This document shows, piece by piece, positions 33,720 to 44,697 of a stretch of 64,000 nt of DNA (positions are counted from its first letter, which is position 1; each line of letters opens with the position of its first letter). The stretch covers positions 7,060,984 to 7,124,983 of the forward strand of contig OZ024733.1 of assembly GCA_964016875.1 (NCBI GenBank), written 5' to 3'. A model generated the notes under the pieces. The model was not told the DNA's origin. It was given only the letters and a program-made list of their open reading frames with translations, and ran no database searches. The position numbers were made by a program, and so were the translations under genes. The stretch comes from Fallopia convolvulus. Taxonomy: Eukaryota; Streptophyta; Magnoliopsida; Caryophyllales; Polygonaceae.

Positions 33720-36085
33720 TATAAGGATCTAGTAGAAAGTTTAAGTGTAGAAAGTGAGTGTTATTTTAGGCCATTAGATTATAATTTTTAAATGGCTGAG
33801 ATTTTCTAAAACAAAGGTGTAAAATAAGATATGAACTATATCACACTAGATTAATTCTACTATAGATAATTTTGGATACAAAATCTTTTCTCTTTCCAAT
33901 TTATTATCTTCTCTCCCTAATTCACGTTAAAATTAATCCTTATTTTTCTTTCTTTTTCCCAACCTCTCTTCCTCTGACCGATCAACTGCTCCATCAAGTG
34001 CAATTTCGGTGAAGATCACAGTTCGATCTCAGGTTGTTTTTATTGTTTCTTGTAATTTTATTATTCACCATCGTTTTTTTCGTGTTTAGGGTTTAATTTT
34101 TCATGTTTTTTTCAAAGCAAATCCCACAATCAATTTGGATTTTATTTCCGTAGTCGATTTGATCGCCATTCTAGTGCAATTTCGGTGTTCTCTTTAACAA
34201 GGTATGTTAAATATTCCACTTCGATCCATTTTCGGCACTTTGGTAAGCGATGAATTTTTTAAGTACATTTTGGCTTGGAGATTAGCAACGTGTTTTAGGT
34301 TGGTAACCAGCAAAGCTACATTATTTGGTTCTCGTTTGTCTGATTGCGTTTTTAGTTTGGAATTAATTTATAATTTTAGTTGAAGTTCGATTGTTTTTAT
34401 GCACTGTCATATCATATAATCACGTCTTCGCATACTAACATGCATTTGAATACTCCGTCCTAATTATTTTTTATGGATCACAGTTAGGATCGGTGATTTT
34501 ATTCACCAACTATTTCGCATTTTATTTAATTTGGTCTTCTTTTTCAATGAGGTTGTGAAGCTTAGGATGAAATTTGGTTGCATACGGTGACCAATTGATA
34601 AAATTAGGGTTTTGTTACTTAGTCCACCCTTATTTGAGGTTTCCTTCACCGGGTTTAATATTCGTCATTTTATTAAATGATATTCCTTATGATTTCGATC
34701 TATAATCGAAGCCCTAATTTGATCCATTGATATTGATTGATCTTTTGTTATATTTTTTGGATCACCGGATTTAATATTCGACATTTTTTAAAGTGATATT
34801 CATTGGGATATTAAGAGATATTCGCAAAATTAGGTAGTAGTATTCATGTAATTGAAATATGACATTCTTGCCAAAAAAATGATATATATTATTTTGTTGA
34901 GAGATTTTATGTATTGTTAAGAATATTTATCTACCGTATTTTTTATTTGAAGGTAGCAAATGGTCGAAAAATATCGAAGGAAGACGGAGTCAACATAAGG
35001 AAAATAATGTATAATCATACATTTCTCATTTTTATTTCTTAAATTTGTACTTGGGCGATCATATTCACCGTATTAGCCAGTGATATTTATGTAAATAGGT
35101 GGTCATATTCACTATATTAACTAGTGATAATAATGTAAAATGGGTGGTCATATTCACTACATTAGCTAGTGATATTCAGATAATTAGCTGAGCATATTCA
35201 CTGTATTAGTTGGTGATATTCTTATCATTAAATAGTGATATTTATGTAGCTTTTCGATTCAAATTGTGTATGTATTATATTGTAAATTGATATTTACAAT
35301 TTTATATAGCGATATTCATTGAAGTTGTTAAGGTTGTTAAAATATAATGAGATTATTTAACTACTAATGATCATATTCACTATAATGAATATAGATATTC
35401 ATTGTGTGTTACATTCGTATTCATTTGACAACATGCGATAATGAAGATAAAATAATTAACTATTTATTTTAATCATATTCATCGTAAAACAAGTTCATAT
35501 TCATTGTTTATCACATTGGTATTCACTCATGCTAATCATATTTATTATAACAAAAGTAGATATTCATTGTATATTACGCCGATATTCATTTGACATGCTA
35601 CGAAAGAATGAAGATCAAAGAATTACGTCAATAAGCTGCTAGAATGAATTAGATATTCATTATAACAGAAGTGGATATTCATTGTTTGTCACGTTGGTAT
35701 TCATTTGATAAGCTGCTGAAATGAAGATCAAAGAATTACGTCAATATTAATTAATTAAAGAAAATACGAGAGATAATCAGTATTAAAAATATATCAATAT
35801 TATTTAATTAATAAAAGAGGAAAGAAGAAATAGAACAAATTACGTTAGTTTCATATTTATCTCCTCTCAAATGTTTTCTTTTTTAAATTTTTTTAATAAA
35901 GTAACAACCCTATATTTTAGGAAATTACTCCTAATCATATCTCTTAATTTTAATCCTATGAATCTCTCCTCATATTAAAAAGAAAAACACCCTCATATCT
36001 GGCCATTAATTATTCTAATCTAACACACTATATTCACCCTCACTTTCCACTATAAAAAGCTTTCAAGCGAAACCTCCCCCTATAT
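33720..36085. mobile_element. TIR-like element rich in GATATTCA motifs
   Basis: Left subterminal GTAGAAAGTGAGTG (about 33747) is mirrored at the right by GTGGAAAGTGAGGG on the minus strand (about 36040), each next to a TA-rich edge. Between 34640 and 35720 the motif (G/C)ATATTCA(T/C) recurs about 20 times, all in the same orientation, 25-60 bp apart. No transposase is encoded. The ends lie in TA microsatellites, so the target duplication is unresolved. Confidence 0.45.
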
Positions 36086-36514
36086 ATATATTAGATTTTG
36101 AATTTTGCATTTAAAATGTAAAAAGGTATTAAACTTTAGCATAGTTCAAAGGTGAAAAAGTTTAATCTAAAGTCTAAACCCATTTTTAAACGTGTTAGGG
36201 ATCTGACAAAAATTCCAGATTTCTTTTTTGTGCAAGCCAAAATTTCTTGCTTTCCGACGAATCATTCCACAAACTTGTAGCAACTCTCCTAAAAATAAAT
36301 TTCATACCCACTAAAATCAGACAAAAGTTAGTTTTAGACGGCAAGCTTAATAAAGAGAAATAAAGTCGGGATAATTTTAATAAAGTGGTTACAAGACCGA
36401 ATTACACAATCACATGACCTGATCTGCATAAAAGTAAAGGTAGCAATAATTGCAACGGCTTAGCCCTCTTTTCTCAATAAAAAGAAAATGTAAAAGGTAA
36501 CAACAAACAAATTA
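36086..36514. other. Intergenic sequence
   Basis: No gene or repeat end is recognised between the two elements. Confidence 0.35.
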
Positions 36515-37687
36515 GGGTGAATTCCTTCTATAATCCCTAACATATCACATAAAGTTTTTATTAGTCCCTAATCTTTACAAATATTTTTTTAGGTCCCTAT
36601 CCTTTAAAAAGTGTTACTATCTGGTCTTTTTTCATTTTAGACTTTAAGTTTAATTACAACCAAACACCCAAACTTTATATTTTTTTTCATAATACTAATA
36701 TTTATTTATTTTCAAAAAACTACCTCAATCTACACATTTTAGGAAAAAATAATAAATTATCACTCCACATTTACTCCTTTTTTCAAAAAATAGTACTTTT
36801 CATAAAAAACATAATTTTAAAAATAAAAGGTGAGTTATAAATATTTATTTCCCTTTTATTGAATTTAATAGTTATTAAAATATATACCCTAAAATAAAAA
36901 AAATTCTTCTATTGTCCTCTTATTGAATTTAATAAAATCACCCCTTATTTACCCTTTGTTAAAAAAAACATTTCTTCTAACAAAGGGTAAATAAGGGGTG
37001 ATTTTTTTATATAAAAATTTCTTTTATCAAATTTTTATGAAGTTTATAAAATAATTGCAAAAAAATGATGGATTAAAAAATCACTTTACTAGTTTTTTTT
37101 AACAAAGGATAAATATTACTAGTTTTTTTAACAAAGGGTAAATAAGGGGTGATTTTTTTATATAAAAATTTCTTTTATTAAATTTTTATGAAGTTTATAA
37201 AATAATTGCAAAAAAGTGATGGATTAAAAAATCACTTTAAAAAAAGTTATAAATAATGGGTAAATAGGGGAAGTTAGATTTTTTGTGAAAATTTGTGTTT
37301 TTTTTAATTTTATAAAATACTTTAATAACTATTAAATTCAATAAGAGCGCAATAAATATTTATAACTCACCTTTTATTTTTAAAATTATGTTTTTTATAA
37401 AAAGTACTATTTTATGAAAAAAGGAGTAAATATGGAGTGATAATTTATTATTTTTCCCTAAAATGTGTAGATTGAGGTATTTTTTTGAAAATAAATAAAT
37501 ATTGGTATTAGGACAAAATAAATATAAAGTTTGGGTGTTTGGTTGTAATTAAACTTAAAGTCTAAAATGAAAAAGGATCAAATAGTAACACTTTTCAAAG
37601 ATTAGGGACCTAAAAAAATATTTAAAAAAATTAGGGACTAATAAGAACTTTATGTGATAGGTTAGGGACCATAGAAGGAATTCACCC
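36515..37687. mobile_element. Long-TIR foldback element (Mutator-like), 1.17 kb
   Basis: Ends GGGTGAATTCCTTCTATAAT and, inverted, GGGTGAATTCCTTCTATGGT. The arms pair for about 450 bp to a centre near 36970. The right arm carries an extra tandem repeat of about 110 bp (about 36975-37085 and 37125-37235). Flanks AAACAAATTA (36505-36514) and AAAGAAATTA (37688-37697) give a 9-10-bp duplication with one mismatch, suiting Mutator. Non-coding. Confidence 0.75.
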
Positions 37688-38060
37688 AAAGAAATTATAT
37701 CAACGTGTTGTGTAATTTATCCTACAACCAAATCCAATTCCCTTATAATGCCCCAATTTCCGAGAGAAAATTAAACCCACTTTGGATTTCAAATGTTTAA
37801 TAATCGTATCTTTTTAAATCAGAATAATAGGACATATTTTAGAAAAATGGTTAATGTATATGTTAACTAGTTATTGGGCTAAATTATGGGCGGATCTAGA
37901 ATTGTTCATAAGTAGGGGCGGATTTTGAACAAACAAATAGTTTAATATATTGAGCTAGTACATAAAAATTAACCTCCAACAAATAAAATTAGTTTAAATA
38001 TAAAGTCTCAAAGATATGGATAGTACATAAAAATTAACATCCAACAAATAAAATCAGTCA
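37688..38060. other. Intergenic sequence with short tandem repeat
   Basis: No gene is seen. TAGTACATAAAAATTAAC followed by ATCCAACAAATAAAA-like sequence occurs twice (about 37959-37995 and 38022-38057). A GGGCGGATCTAGAATTG block at about 37888 resembles a generic DNA-transposon end but has no partner. Confidence 0.35.
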
Positions 38061-40726
38061 GTTTCGTCCTATCAGCCTTTGTAATGTTCTTTATAAGGCT
38101 ATTACTAAGGTTCTGGTTAACAGAATGCAGTTGATTCTTCCACGTCTGATTGGCCCAATGCAGGGGAGCTTTCTACCTGGCCGTCTGATTACGGATAATA
38201 TTGTTTTAGCGCAGGAAGTCTTACACTCTATGAAACGGAAAAAGGGTGTGAAAGGATGGATGCTTTTGAAACTTGACCTCGAAAAGGCGTATGATCGCCT
38301 TCGTTGGGATTTTATTGAAGATACTCTGATTGATGCTGGGTTTTCAGATATCTGGGTCAGTTGGATCCGATCCTGCCTTCACTCCATCTCGTTTCGTCTT
38401 CTTTGGAATGGTGAGGTTACTTCTGGCTTTACACCTTCAAGGGGTATTCGACAGGGTGACCCTCTTTCGCCCTATATCTTTGTGTTATGTATTGAACGCC
38501 TGAGCCAAATTATTTCTCAGGCTGTGGCTGATCAGCGTTGGAAGCCGGTCTCTCTGTCTCGTGGCGGACCATGTCTTTCTCACATCTTATTTGCTGACGA
38601 TATTATGTTGTTTGCTGAAGCTTCTGTTCAAAAGATTAGAGTCATTCAGGATTGTCTGCAGTCTTTTTGTTCCTCGTCGAGACAGAAGGTTAGCATTGCC
38701 AAATCTAAAATCTTTTTTCGCCCAATGTGCGGGCCAATCTGGCGAGAGATATTAAAGCTGAATGTGGTTATTCGATTACTAGCGACATCGGTAAATATTT
38801 GGGGATGACGATGTTTCATGATCAGATTAAAACTGAAACATTTGCGCCTCTGTTGGAGAAAATCACTAATAGACTTTAGGGGTGGCAAGGATGGTTCCTT
38901 AGTTTGGCGGGTCAAGTCACGCTTGTTAAATCGGTCTTGGCTTCTTTACCGGTTTATACTATGGCGACGGTCATTTTACCTGATGAAGTTTGCTCGAAAA
39001 TTGATACTTTGACCCGCAATTTTATTTGGGGGGGACGAGAAGGTAGGAATCAGATACATTTGGTCGGTTGGGATGAAATTACCAAACCGAAAGAATATGG
39101 TGGGCTTGGTATCCGCTCAATGAAAGATCTTAATGTTGCTCTAGTTGGTAAACTAATTTGGCATTTTTTGACGGAATCGGATAAACTTTGGGTGAATGTA
39201 CTCCGAGCTAAATACATTCGTCCTTCTGGATCCACTTCCATGGCCAAATCTCATATTTGGTCAAGCTTGGTGACGGGAGTTAAACAAGTGGTTGTTCCTG
39301 GCTCAAAATGGTGTGTGGGTAACGGGCGTTTGGTACGCTTTTGGCTCGATTCTTGGCTGCATGATTGCAGGCTGCTGGATTCAACGCTTGGCCCTGTTGA
39401 TGCTGATTCTTTGTACCTCACTGTTGCTGATTACTGGACTGTTGATCTCGGCTGGAAGTGGGATTTATTTTCCCACATTTTGCCGTCTACAACTCTACTG
39501 AAACTCGCCTCAGTTGCTGTCAATGATGATGATGCAGATATTGATGTGCTGGCCTGGAAACATTCTCCCACCGGGCAATATTCGGTTAGTGGAGCCTATA
39601 AGATGGTGGCACCCGCTCGTGAAGTCTTTGGAACCGACAGTGTGGTGTACAACACAATCTGGTCCCTTAGAGTCTCCGAGCGCACTCGGGTGTTTAATTG
39701 GTTAACCTTCAAAGGTGTTATTCTTACAAACCATGAGCGGGTTCGAATGGCACTTTGCAGAGGATGCTTTATGTTCTATATGCTCTACTGAGGAGGAGTC
39801 ACTGATCCACCTTTTACGCGATTGTGACATCACAAAGCGTTTTTGGGAAGATCTTCACCCTCCTCTTGCCAGGGAAGTTTTTTTCGAGTCTAACTTCACT
39901 TTTTGATTCGTTCAAATATATCCTGTAATATGAAGTATAGCAGCGGAGGCAATTGGAATTGTATTTTCGCTATCGCTACTTGGTGTATATGGAAATGGCG
40001 TAACCAATTTGTTTTTTCAAAACACACCATTTTCAAGCATTCGAGTGGGGTTGGTGTTAACGCAAGCTGGAGACTGTGCTAGAGCTAATGCTAGAGATCG
40101 AATTGATGTGAAGAATAGGAAGGAAGAAGCATTATATCAGTTGGATTCGGCCACCAGAATCGTGGATGAAAATTAATTCTGATGGTTCGGTTCGTGCTGA
40201 TGGAACTGTTGCTGCTGGCAGAGTTATACGAGATAGTGACGACCAATGGTAGGTAGGGTTTGTTCATTATATAGGTATTTGTACGCTTCCTATGGCTGAG
40301 TTATGGGGTGCCATTCAGGGCCTCCGTTTAGCCTGGGATCGGGGTTACAGAAGGGTTTGCTTGGAATTAGATTCACAACTAGTGTGTCTCCTTCTAAGTA
40401 AACATGTGGATCGTTATCACCCCCTTTTTAGCCTGTTATCTCAATGCCAAGGCTTCATTAGAAGGAACTGGGTTGTCCAGATCCGTCATATATTTAGAGA
40501 AGCAAACTGTGTTGCTGATCATTTAGCTGCTCTAGCCTTTTCTTTTAGTTTAGGTTTTCATGTATTGCTTGACCCGCCGGAGGGTGTTATTTCAATGCTT
40601 AATGATGATGTAAGGGGTCGGGCTATCCCCCGTTTGCTGACTACTTAGCCCACTTTTTTTCTTTTTAATAAAATGCCTCCCTGAGGGGGCGCCGGAGAGT
40701 ACTGCCTCTCCTTCCACCAAAAAAAA
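38061..40726 (+). pseudogene. L1-type LINE pol: reverse transcriptase, zf-RVT and RNase H (5'-truncated)
   Basis: Plus-strand LINE lacking ORF1, the endonuclease and the start of RT. RT begins SFRPISLCNVLYKAITKVLV, with LKLDLEKAYDRLRWDF, GIRQGDPLSPYIFVLCIERL and the catalytic LFADDIMLFAE (about 38590). Then come the connector GWQGWFLSLAGQVTLVKSVL, a zinc-binding zf-RVT region near 39680-39860 (LCSICSTEEESLIHLLRDC) and an RNase H domain (INSDGSVRADG, PMAELWGAIQGLRLAWDRGY, LELDSQ, FREANCVADHLA) ending at 40648. Disruptions: frameshift near 38715, TAG at 38877-38879, frameshift near 39750, TAG near 40251. A short A run closes it at 40726. No target duplication is evident. C-terminal RNase H is known in plant L1 lineages. 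Confidence 0.9.
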
Positions 40727-40870
40727 TGATTAAAGTCCTAGTGGAAAAGTGTATCATATAAGTTAAGGTCTATACGTAATCAAACTAATTACACAATCAT
40801 AAAACATTCAATGCAATTTGGTGAATCATTTTAAATCCTTGGTAAACTAAAAAATGTTAAATCTATAATA

Positions 40871-41136
40871 CTCCCTCCGTTATATAATGTTTTTCATTTT
40901 AGCCTTGTTTTTTTGTTACAAGATATTTGTCATTTTAAATTTTTTGTCATTTACTTTACAATTATATCTTTGTATTTATTGCTACTTTTTAATTAATGAG
41001 AGAAGATTTGTTAGTAGTAGTATTGAAAAATAAAACAAAATATATTAATAAATAAGGTCATATATGTCAATTTGCTATTTTTTTAATAAGTGTGAAATGA
41101 TCTAAAATGACAAAATATTTTGTAACGGAAAGGGAG
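40871..41136. mobile_element. Stowaway MITE (Tc1/mariner type)
   Basis: 266 bp with ends CTCCCTCCGTTATATAATG and, inverted, CTCCCTTTCCGTTACAAAAT, flanked by TA on both sides (40869-40870, 41137-41138). CTCCCTCCGT ends and a TA duplication define Stowaway. Confidence 0.9.
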
Positions 41137-41142
41137 TAGTAT

Positions 41143-41320
41143 GCAAAAGCTATATTTACTCTTAAGGGTAACATGCAGAGACACTTGAAGGAAATTCATG
41201 ATGAAAAGCACAATTCTCCTAGTGAAGACAAAAGGAAAAAGAAATTTATATGCACTGAAACTGGATGTGGGAAGGAATTCAAGTACGAATCCAAGCTTAA
41301 GAGCCATGCAGTGTCACACA
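41143..41320 (+). pseudogene. Transcription factor IIIA-like zinc-finger exon fragment
   Basis: An open frame with a good splice donor (GTAAG at 41321). It reads FTLKGNMQRHLKEIHDEK, the helix side of a C2H2 finger lacking its cysteines, then FICTETGCGKEFKYESKLKS with HAVSH, a complete C2H2 finger. Plant TFIIIA has a similar GNM-RH-KE-HDE and CxxxxCGKxF pair. TFIIIA binds the internal promoter of 5S rRNA genes. The Stowaway MITE directly abuts the 5' side, and I found no other exon in the window, so it is probably a captured or decaying fragment. Confidence 0.6.
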
Positions 41321-41520
41321 GTAAGTTTTTATGAATCAAATTGATTTACTCAACTGTATCCATATTTAGAGCACTGAGTGTTAAGGTTTGAACTAGAATT
41401 AAGAATTGTTAGCTTCACAAATTTCCTTTAGAGTTGCCCATTCGTTCATTAAGAATATATAATATAATACTTGCAATAGAAAGTTAAGGTTTACTTACTA
41501 TATAATAATATCTACTATCA
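41321..41520 (-). mobile_element. Partial LTR of a Copia fragment (Copia-2)
   Basis: On the minus strand the RNase H stop region passes into a purine tract, CTGCGGGGTG, and then TGATAGTAGATATTATTATA, a likely LTR start at 41520. The far end of the LTR is not recognised before the TFIIIA-like exon at 41320. Confidence 0.4.
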
Positions 41521-41837
41521 CACCCCGCAGTCGAAATGAAAGATGGACGAACAATGAGACTGTCTCTAAATTCGAGAAACAACACGCTAGGCAAACCTTT
41601 TGAGAAAAAATCAGCATACTGAAATGATGACGGGACATGAAGAACTTGGACATGGCCAATCGCAACCTTGTCACGGACAAAATGGATGTCCAACTTAATA
41701 TGCTTGGTGCACTGATGTTGCACCGGATTGGCAGCAATATAAGTAGCAGACACATTATCATCAGTGTAGAAAATAAAAGCATGAGTTAATGGGCATTGTA
41801 ATTCGAGCATAAATTCCTCAACCACGAACACTTAGCT
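41521..41837 (-). pseudogene. Copia-2 RNase H C-terminus
   Basis: A minus-strand fragment with TDDNVSATYIAANPVQHQCT, KHIKLDIHFVRDKVAIGHVQ, LHVPSSFQYADFFSKGLP and FRDSL: the end of Ty1/Copia RNase H. It is truncated upstream. The LTR start differs from that of Copia-3 (44698-48639), so it is probably a different element. Confidence 0.8.
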
Positions 41838-42127
41838 CTCAGAATAATAAGGCAATCATAAGAATAACATATGGTATACACAGAAAAAAAAAAACTCTTA
41901 AAAAAGGTGATGACGGAACTTGTAAAATTCAAATATCATCTGAGCATAAATTCAGAAAAGGCAAAACCTAAGTCTTAAATTCATCATGCATACAGCCCCA
42001 AATATCATCAAAGTGTAGGTAAAGTAACCACCACGCATAATCAAATTCTAGAATGTTGAATTTAACATAGCAAATAAACAGACATCCGCACTCTCCAAAT
42101 TTACAAGCAATTTTACCCACCGAATAG
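41838..42127. other. Unassigned sequence left of solo LTR
   Basis: No gene is seen. It joins directly to sequence after 43669 once the solo LTR is removed. Confidence 0.35.
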
Positions 42128-43669
42128 TGATAGCTTGCATTTAGGTATAGTTTAGGATGCATATTTATATTTATTTTGCATGGTTTTAGCTTAGTTTAGT
42201 CTAAGTTTTTAGGTTTTTTGGTTTTCTAGAAAATTCGGGTTTTGCGCTTGTTTTGTTCGGTTTTGCAGATCTTTAGATAAACAAGCGTGGATGGGATGGA
42301 GCTTAGAGGATTATGGTGGAGTGTGATAAAGCTTAGAGTGGTGCAAGTGAAGATTGGAAGAGTTAAGGCCCAAGAGGTTGTGGGAAAAGAACTCTTAAAT
42401 TTGGGTCATGCATTGGAATCTTGTTTTGATACCTCTATCTTGCAATGCTTGGATTGGGAGCTACAATGATCTGATGGAGCTGAATTTGTTATCATTGGAA
42501 AGATAATTCAAAGAGCTACAATTCATATTTTACCTCCGAGTCCAAATTCTAACTCGAATGGGGTCAAAACAGCCTCTGAAGTGTCACCTGAATGCTGAAC
42601 CGAGAGTGCCGCGGGTTAGAGGAAGAGATGGCGCGGTCGCGCCACTTTATGCTGAAGACCGCGCCGTCTGCCTTTCAACGGACACAAAGGGCTGCGTGTT
42701 TGGACTTCAAGTTGGGCTTGGTTTTATGTATTTCCGAGTATTCCTTGTATGGGTTATTGAAGATTCGTTTCCTTGGATATCTTTAGTAGTTGTTGTAGAT
42801 ACTTAAAACTCTCTTTAGTTTCTCTCTCTTTCATAACTTACAAGACAATTAGGAGGCTAGGGTTAATTCTAGAGAGCTTTTCTCAAGGAGCAACCTTTGA
42901 ACCTAATTTGTAAGTTTTCTTTAATCTAATTATGAGTTGCTAAATATCTTTGTGTTTGGCTAGTTAATTGAAGTCATGATTTGCATGAGTTGTGAGGTTT
43001 GATTGATTCTCAACAAACTTGAATAGTGTTTATTCCATGTGCTTAATTGTGTCTAAACTAGGGTTTTGTTAGATTAACTACCTAATTTAATTTCTAGTTA
43101 TAACTGAATCTTATTAATTATCGGTCGGAGTTAATTTGATAAAGAGTAGAACTTTAATCAACTTAGGACTGATTGACCTAGTTGGTTAAAGAAAGGAATA
43201 AATTCACAAGTCACTTAGATGTCTGGTTGCTCTAAGTGCTCATTTCTATTGATAACTTGAATCGTTATGTTGTTGTCTAATTAGAGTTGTTAGACTGGTA
43301 GTTCTGTCAATTAAATCTAAAGTTCGGGTCATAATCCTTAGTAGGGTCATAATCCACAATATATTGTTCAAGTGAGAAGAGAATCAAGATAATCAATGAT
43401 CAACAAAGCAATGTCATGATGGGTTTAACTAGTTGAACACACTTGTCTCTTATTTGATAAAATCATCCTTGCATTCATATTTATTTTTATTTTGCATAGT
43501 ATTTTAGAATAATCATTCACACAAAAAACCACCACTTTGGTTACTTGGCATCTAAGTAATACACATTTACACGAGTCTCTGTGGGATCGACCCTTACTTA
43601 CCATTCTACTATGTTTGGTTAAGTTAGGTTCTTTGATAGGTATAAACCACCACTGAAAATACCTCATCA
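42128..43669 (+). mobile_element. Solo LTR, Gypsy-type, 1.54 kb
   Basis: TGATAGCTTGC at the start and ACCTCATCA at the end, flanked on both sides by AATAG (42123-42127, 43670-43674). CTGTGGGATCGACCCTTAC near the right end (about 43573) resembles the 3' part of Athila/Tat-group LTRs. No internal region is present. Confidence 0.8.
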
Positions 43670-44583
43670 AATAGTAGGATTAAGCATATTTTGAAATCTG
43701 ACCTAAAACCTAAAGGCCAATGGAACAAATACTTCAAGCGCATCTTAGTAGAAATTAATAGATGATGAACCCTAAATCATGAAAATGAACGCGTAATAAA
43801 CCCCACCATAGACAACTTGTACAAGGAGAAAGAGAAAAAGTGGTGGAGATATGAACTTCATTTCGAACCTAAGAAAATTGTATAACAAAGGAAGAAAATT
43901 ACCTGATTTAGTTGAAGCTATTGACAAATTCGAAGCTTGATAGAAACAAAGAGATTTGGAGAAAGGATGAGACGGCAGAGCAAATCCTCGCAACAATGAA
44001 CCTAGAAGCAAGGCAAAGTAGGAAAAAAGGGAGAAAAGAGGCATTGTAGAAGGAAGACAGAGAAAAAAGAGCATGGAAGGGAGAAGATAGTAATTGAACA
44101 TGAAGTAAAAGATTAAGCCAAAAGTGAGTAAAAAGGAATAGTGGGATACGTAGAATAATCAATGGCCAGATAAGCCCCATAAAACCCTCATGCTAGTTTT
44201 ATTGTCGTGTGGATATTAGTTTTATTTTTAGATAGGATTGTTTTTAAAATAAGATACTTATATTAAAAAAAATATATCCATATATCTCAATTTTTAATAA
44301 TTATTTTTGGAAACGATAGTTTTTTGTAAATAAAATACATACAATTTTGTGCCAAGCTCTTGAGTTTGGTGCACGTCCTTCTCCGTCTGTGGAGCTTCTT
44401 TGGGGTTTTTCTCTTTTTTGAGCTGGATCATGGTGGTGTGGAGCTTCCTCCTGACATTGTCTGTCTGCTTCCAGTTTCGTCTTATACCGGCCTGTCTGAT
44501 CACCAGTTTTCCCGGTCTCTCGATTGCACCATGCATGTTTTGGTCAATTGAATCTTTTCCTACTGAATTTTTTTTAACAAATA
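43670..44583. other. Unassigned sequence
   Basis: No confident gene. The minus strand at 44294-44605 gives a basic frame of about 100 codons and the plus strand another; neither matches anything I know. 43780-44100 reads AG-rich. Confidence 0.3.
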
Positions 44584-44690
44584 TACAACAACAACATTTA
44601 CCCAATGAAACCCGCCTTGTGGGGAATCTGAGGAGTCAAGATGGAGGCACCCCTAGCTTAACACAAAGAGAGAACGCAAAGGATAATGAT
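44584..44690 (-). mobile_element. RTE LINE 3' tail, heavily truncated
   Basis: Minus strand AGGGGTGCCTCCATCTTGAC, then GGTTTCATTGGGTAAATG, then (TTG)n and TATATTT. It matches the 3' UTR and tail of the RTE LINE at 9324-10075. Only about 100 bp is present, next to the broken 3' side of Copia-3. Confidence 0.65.
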
Positions 44691-44697
44691 TTTCATT

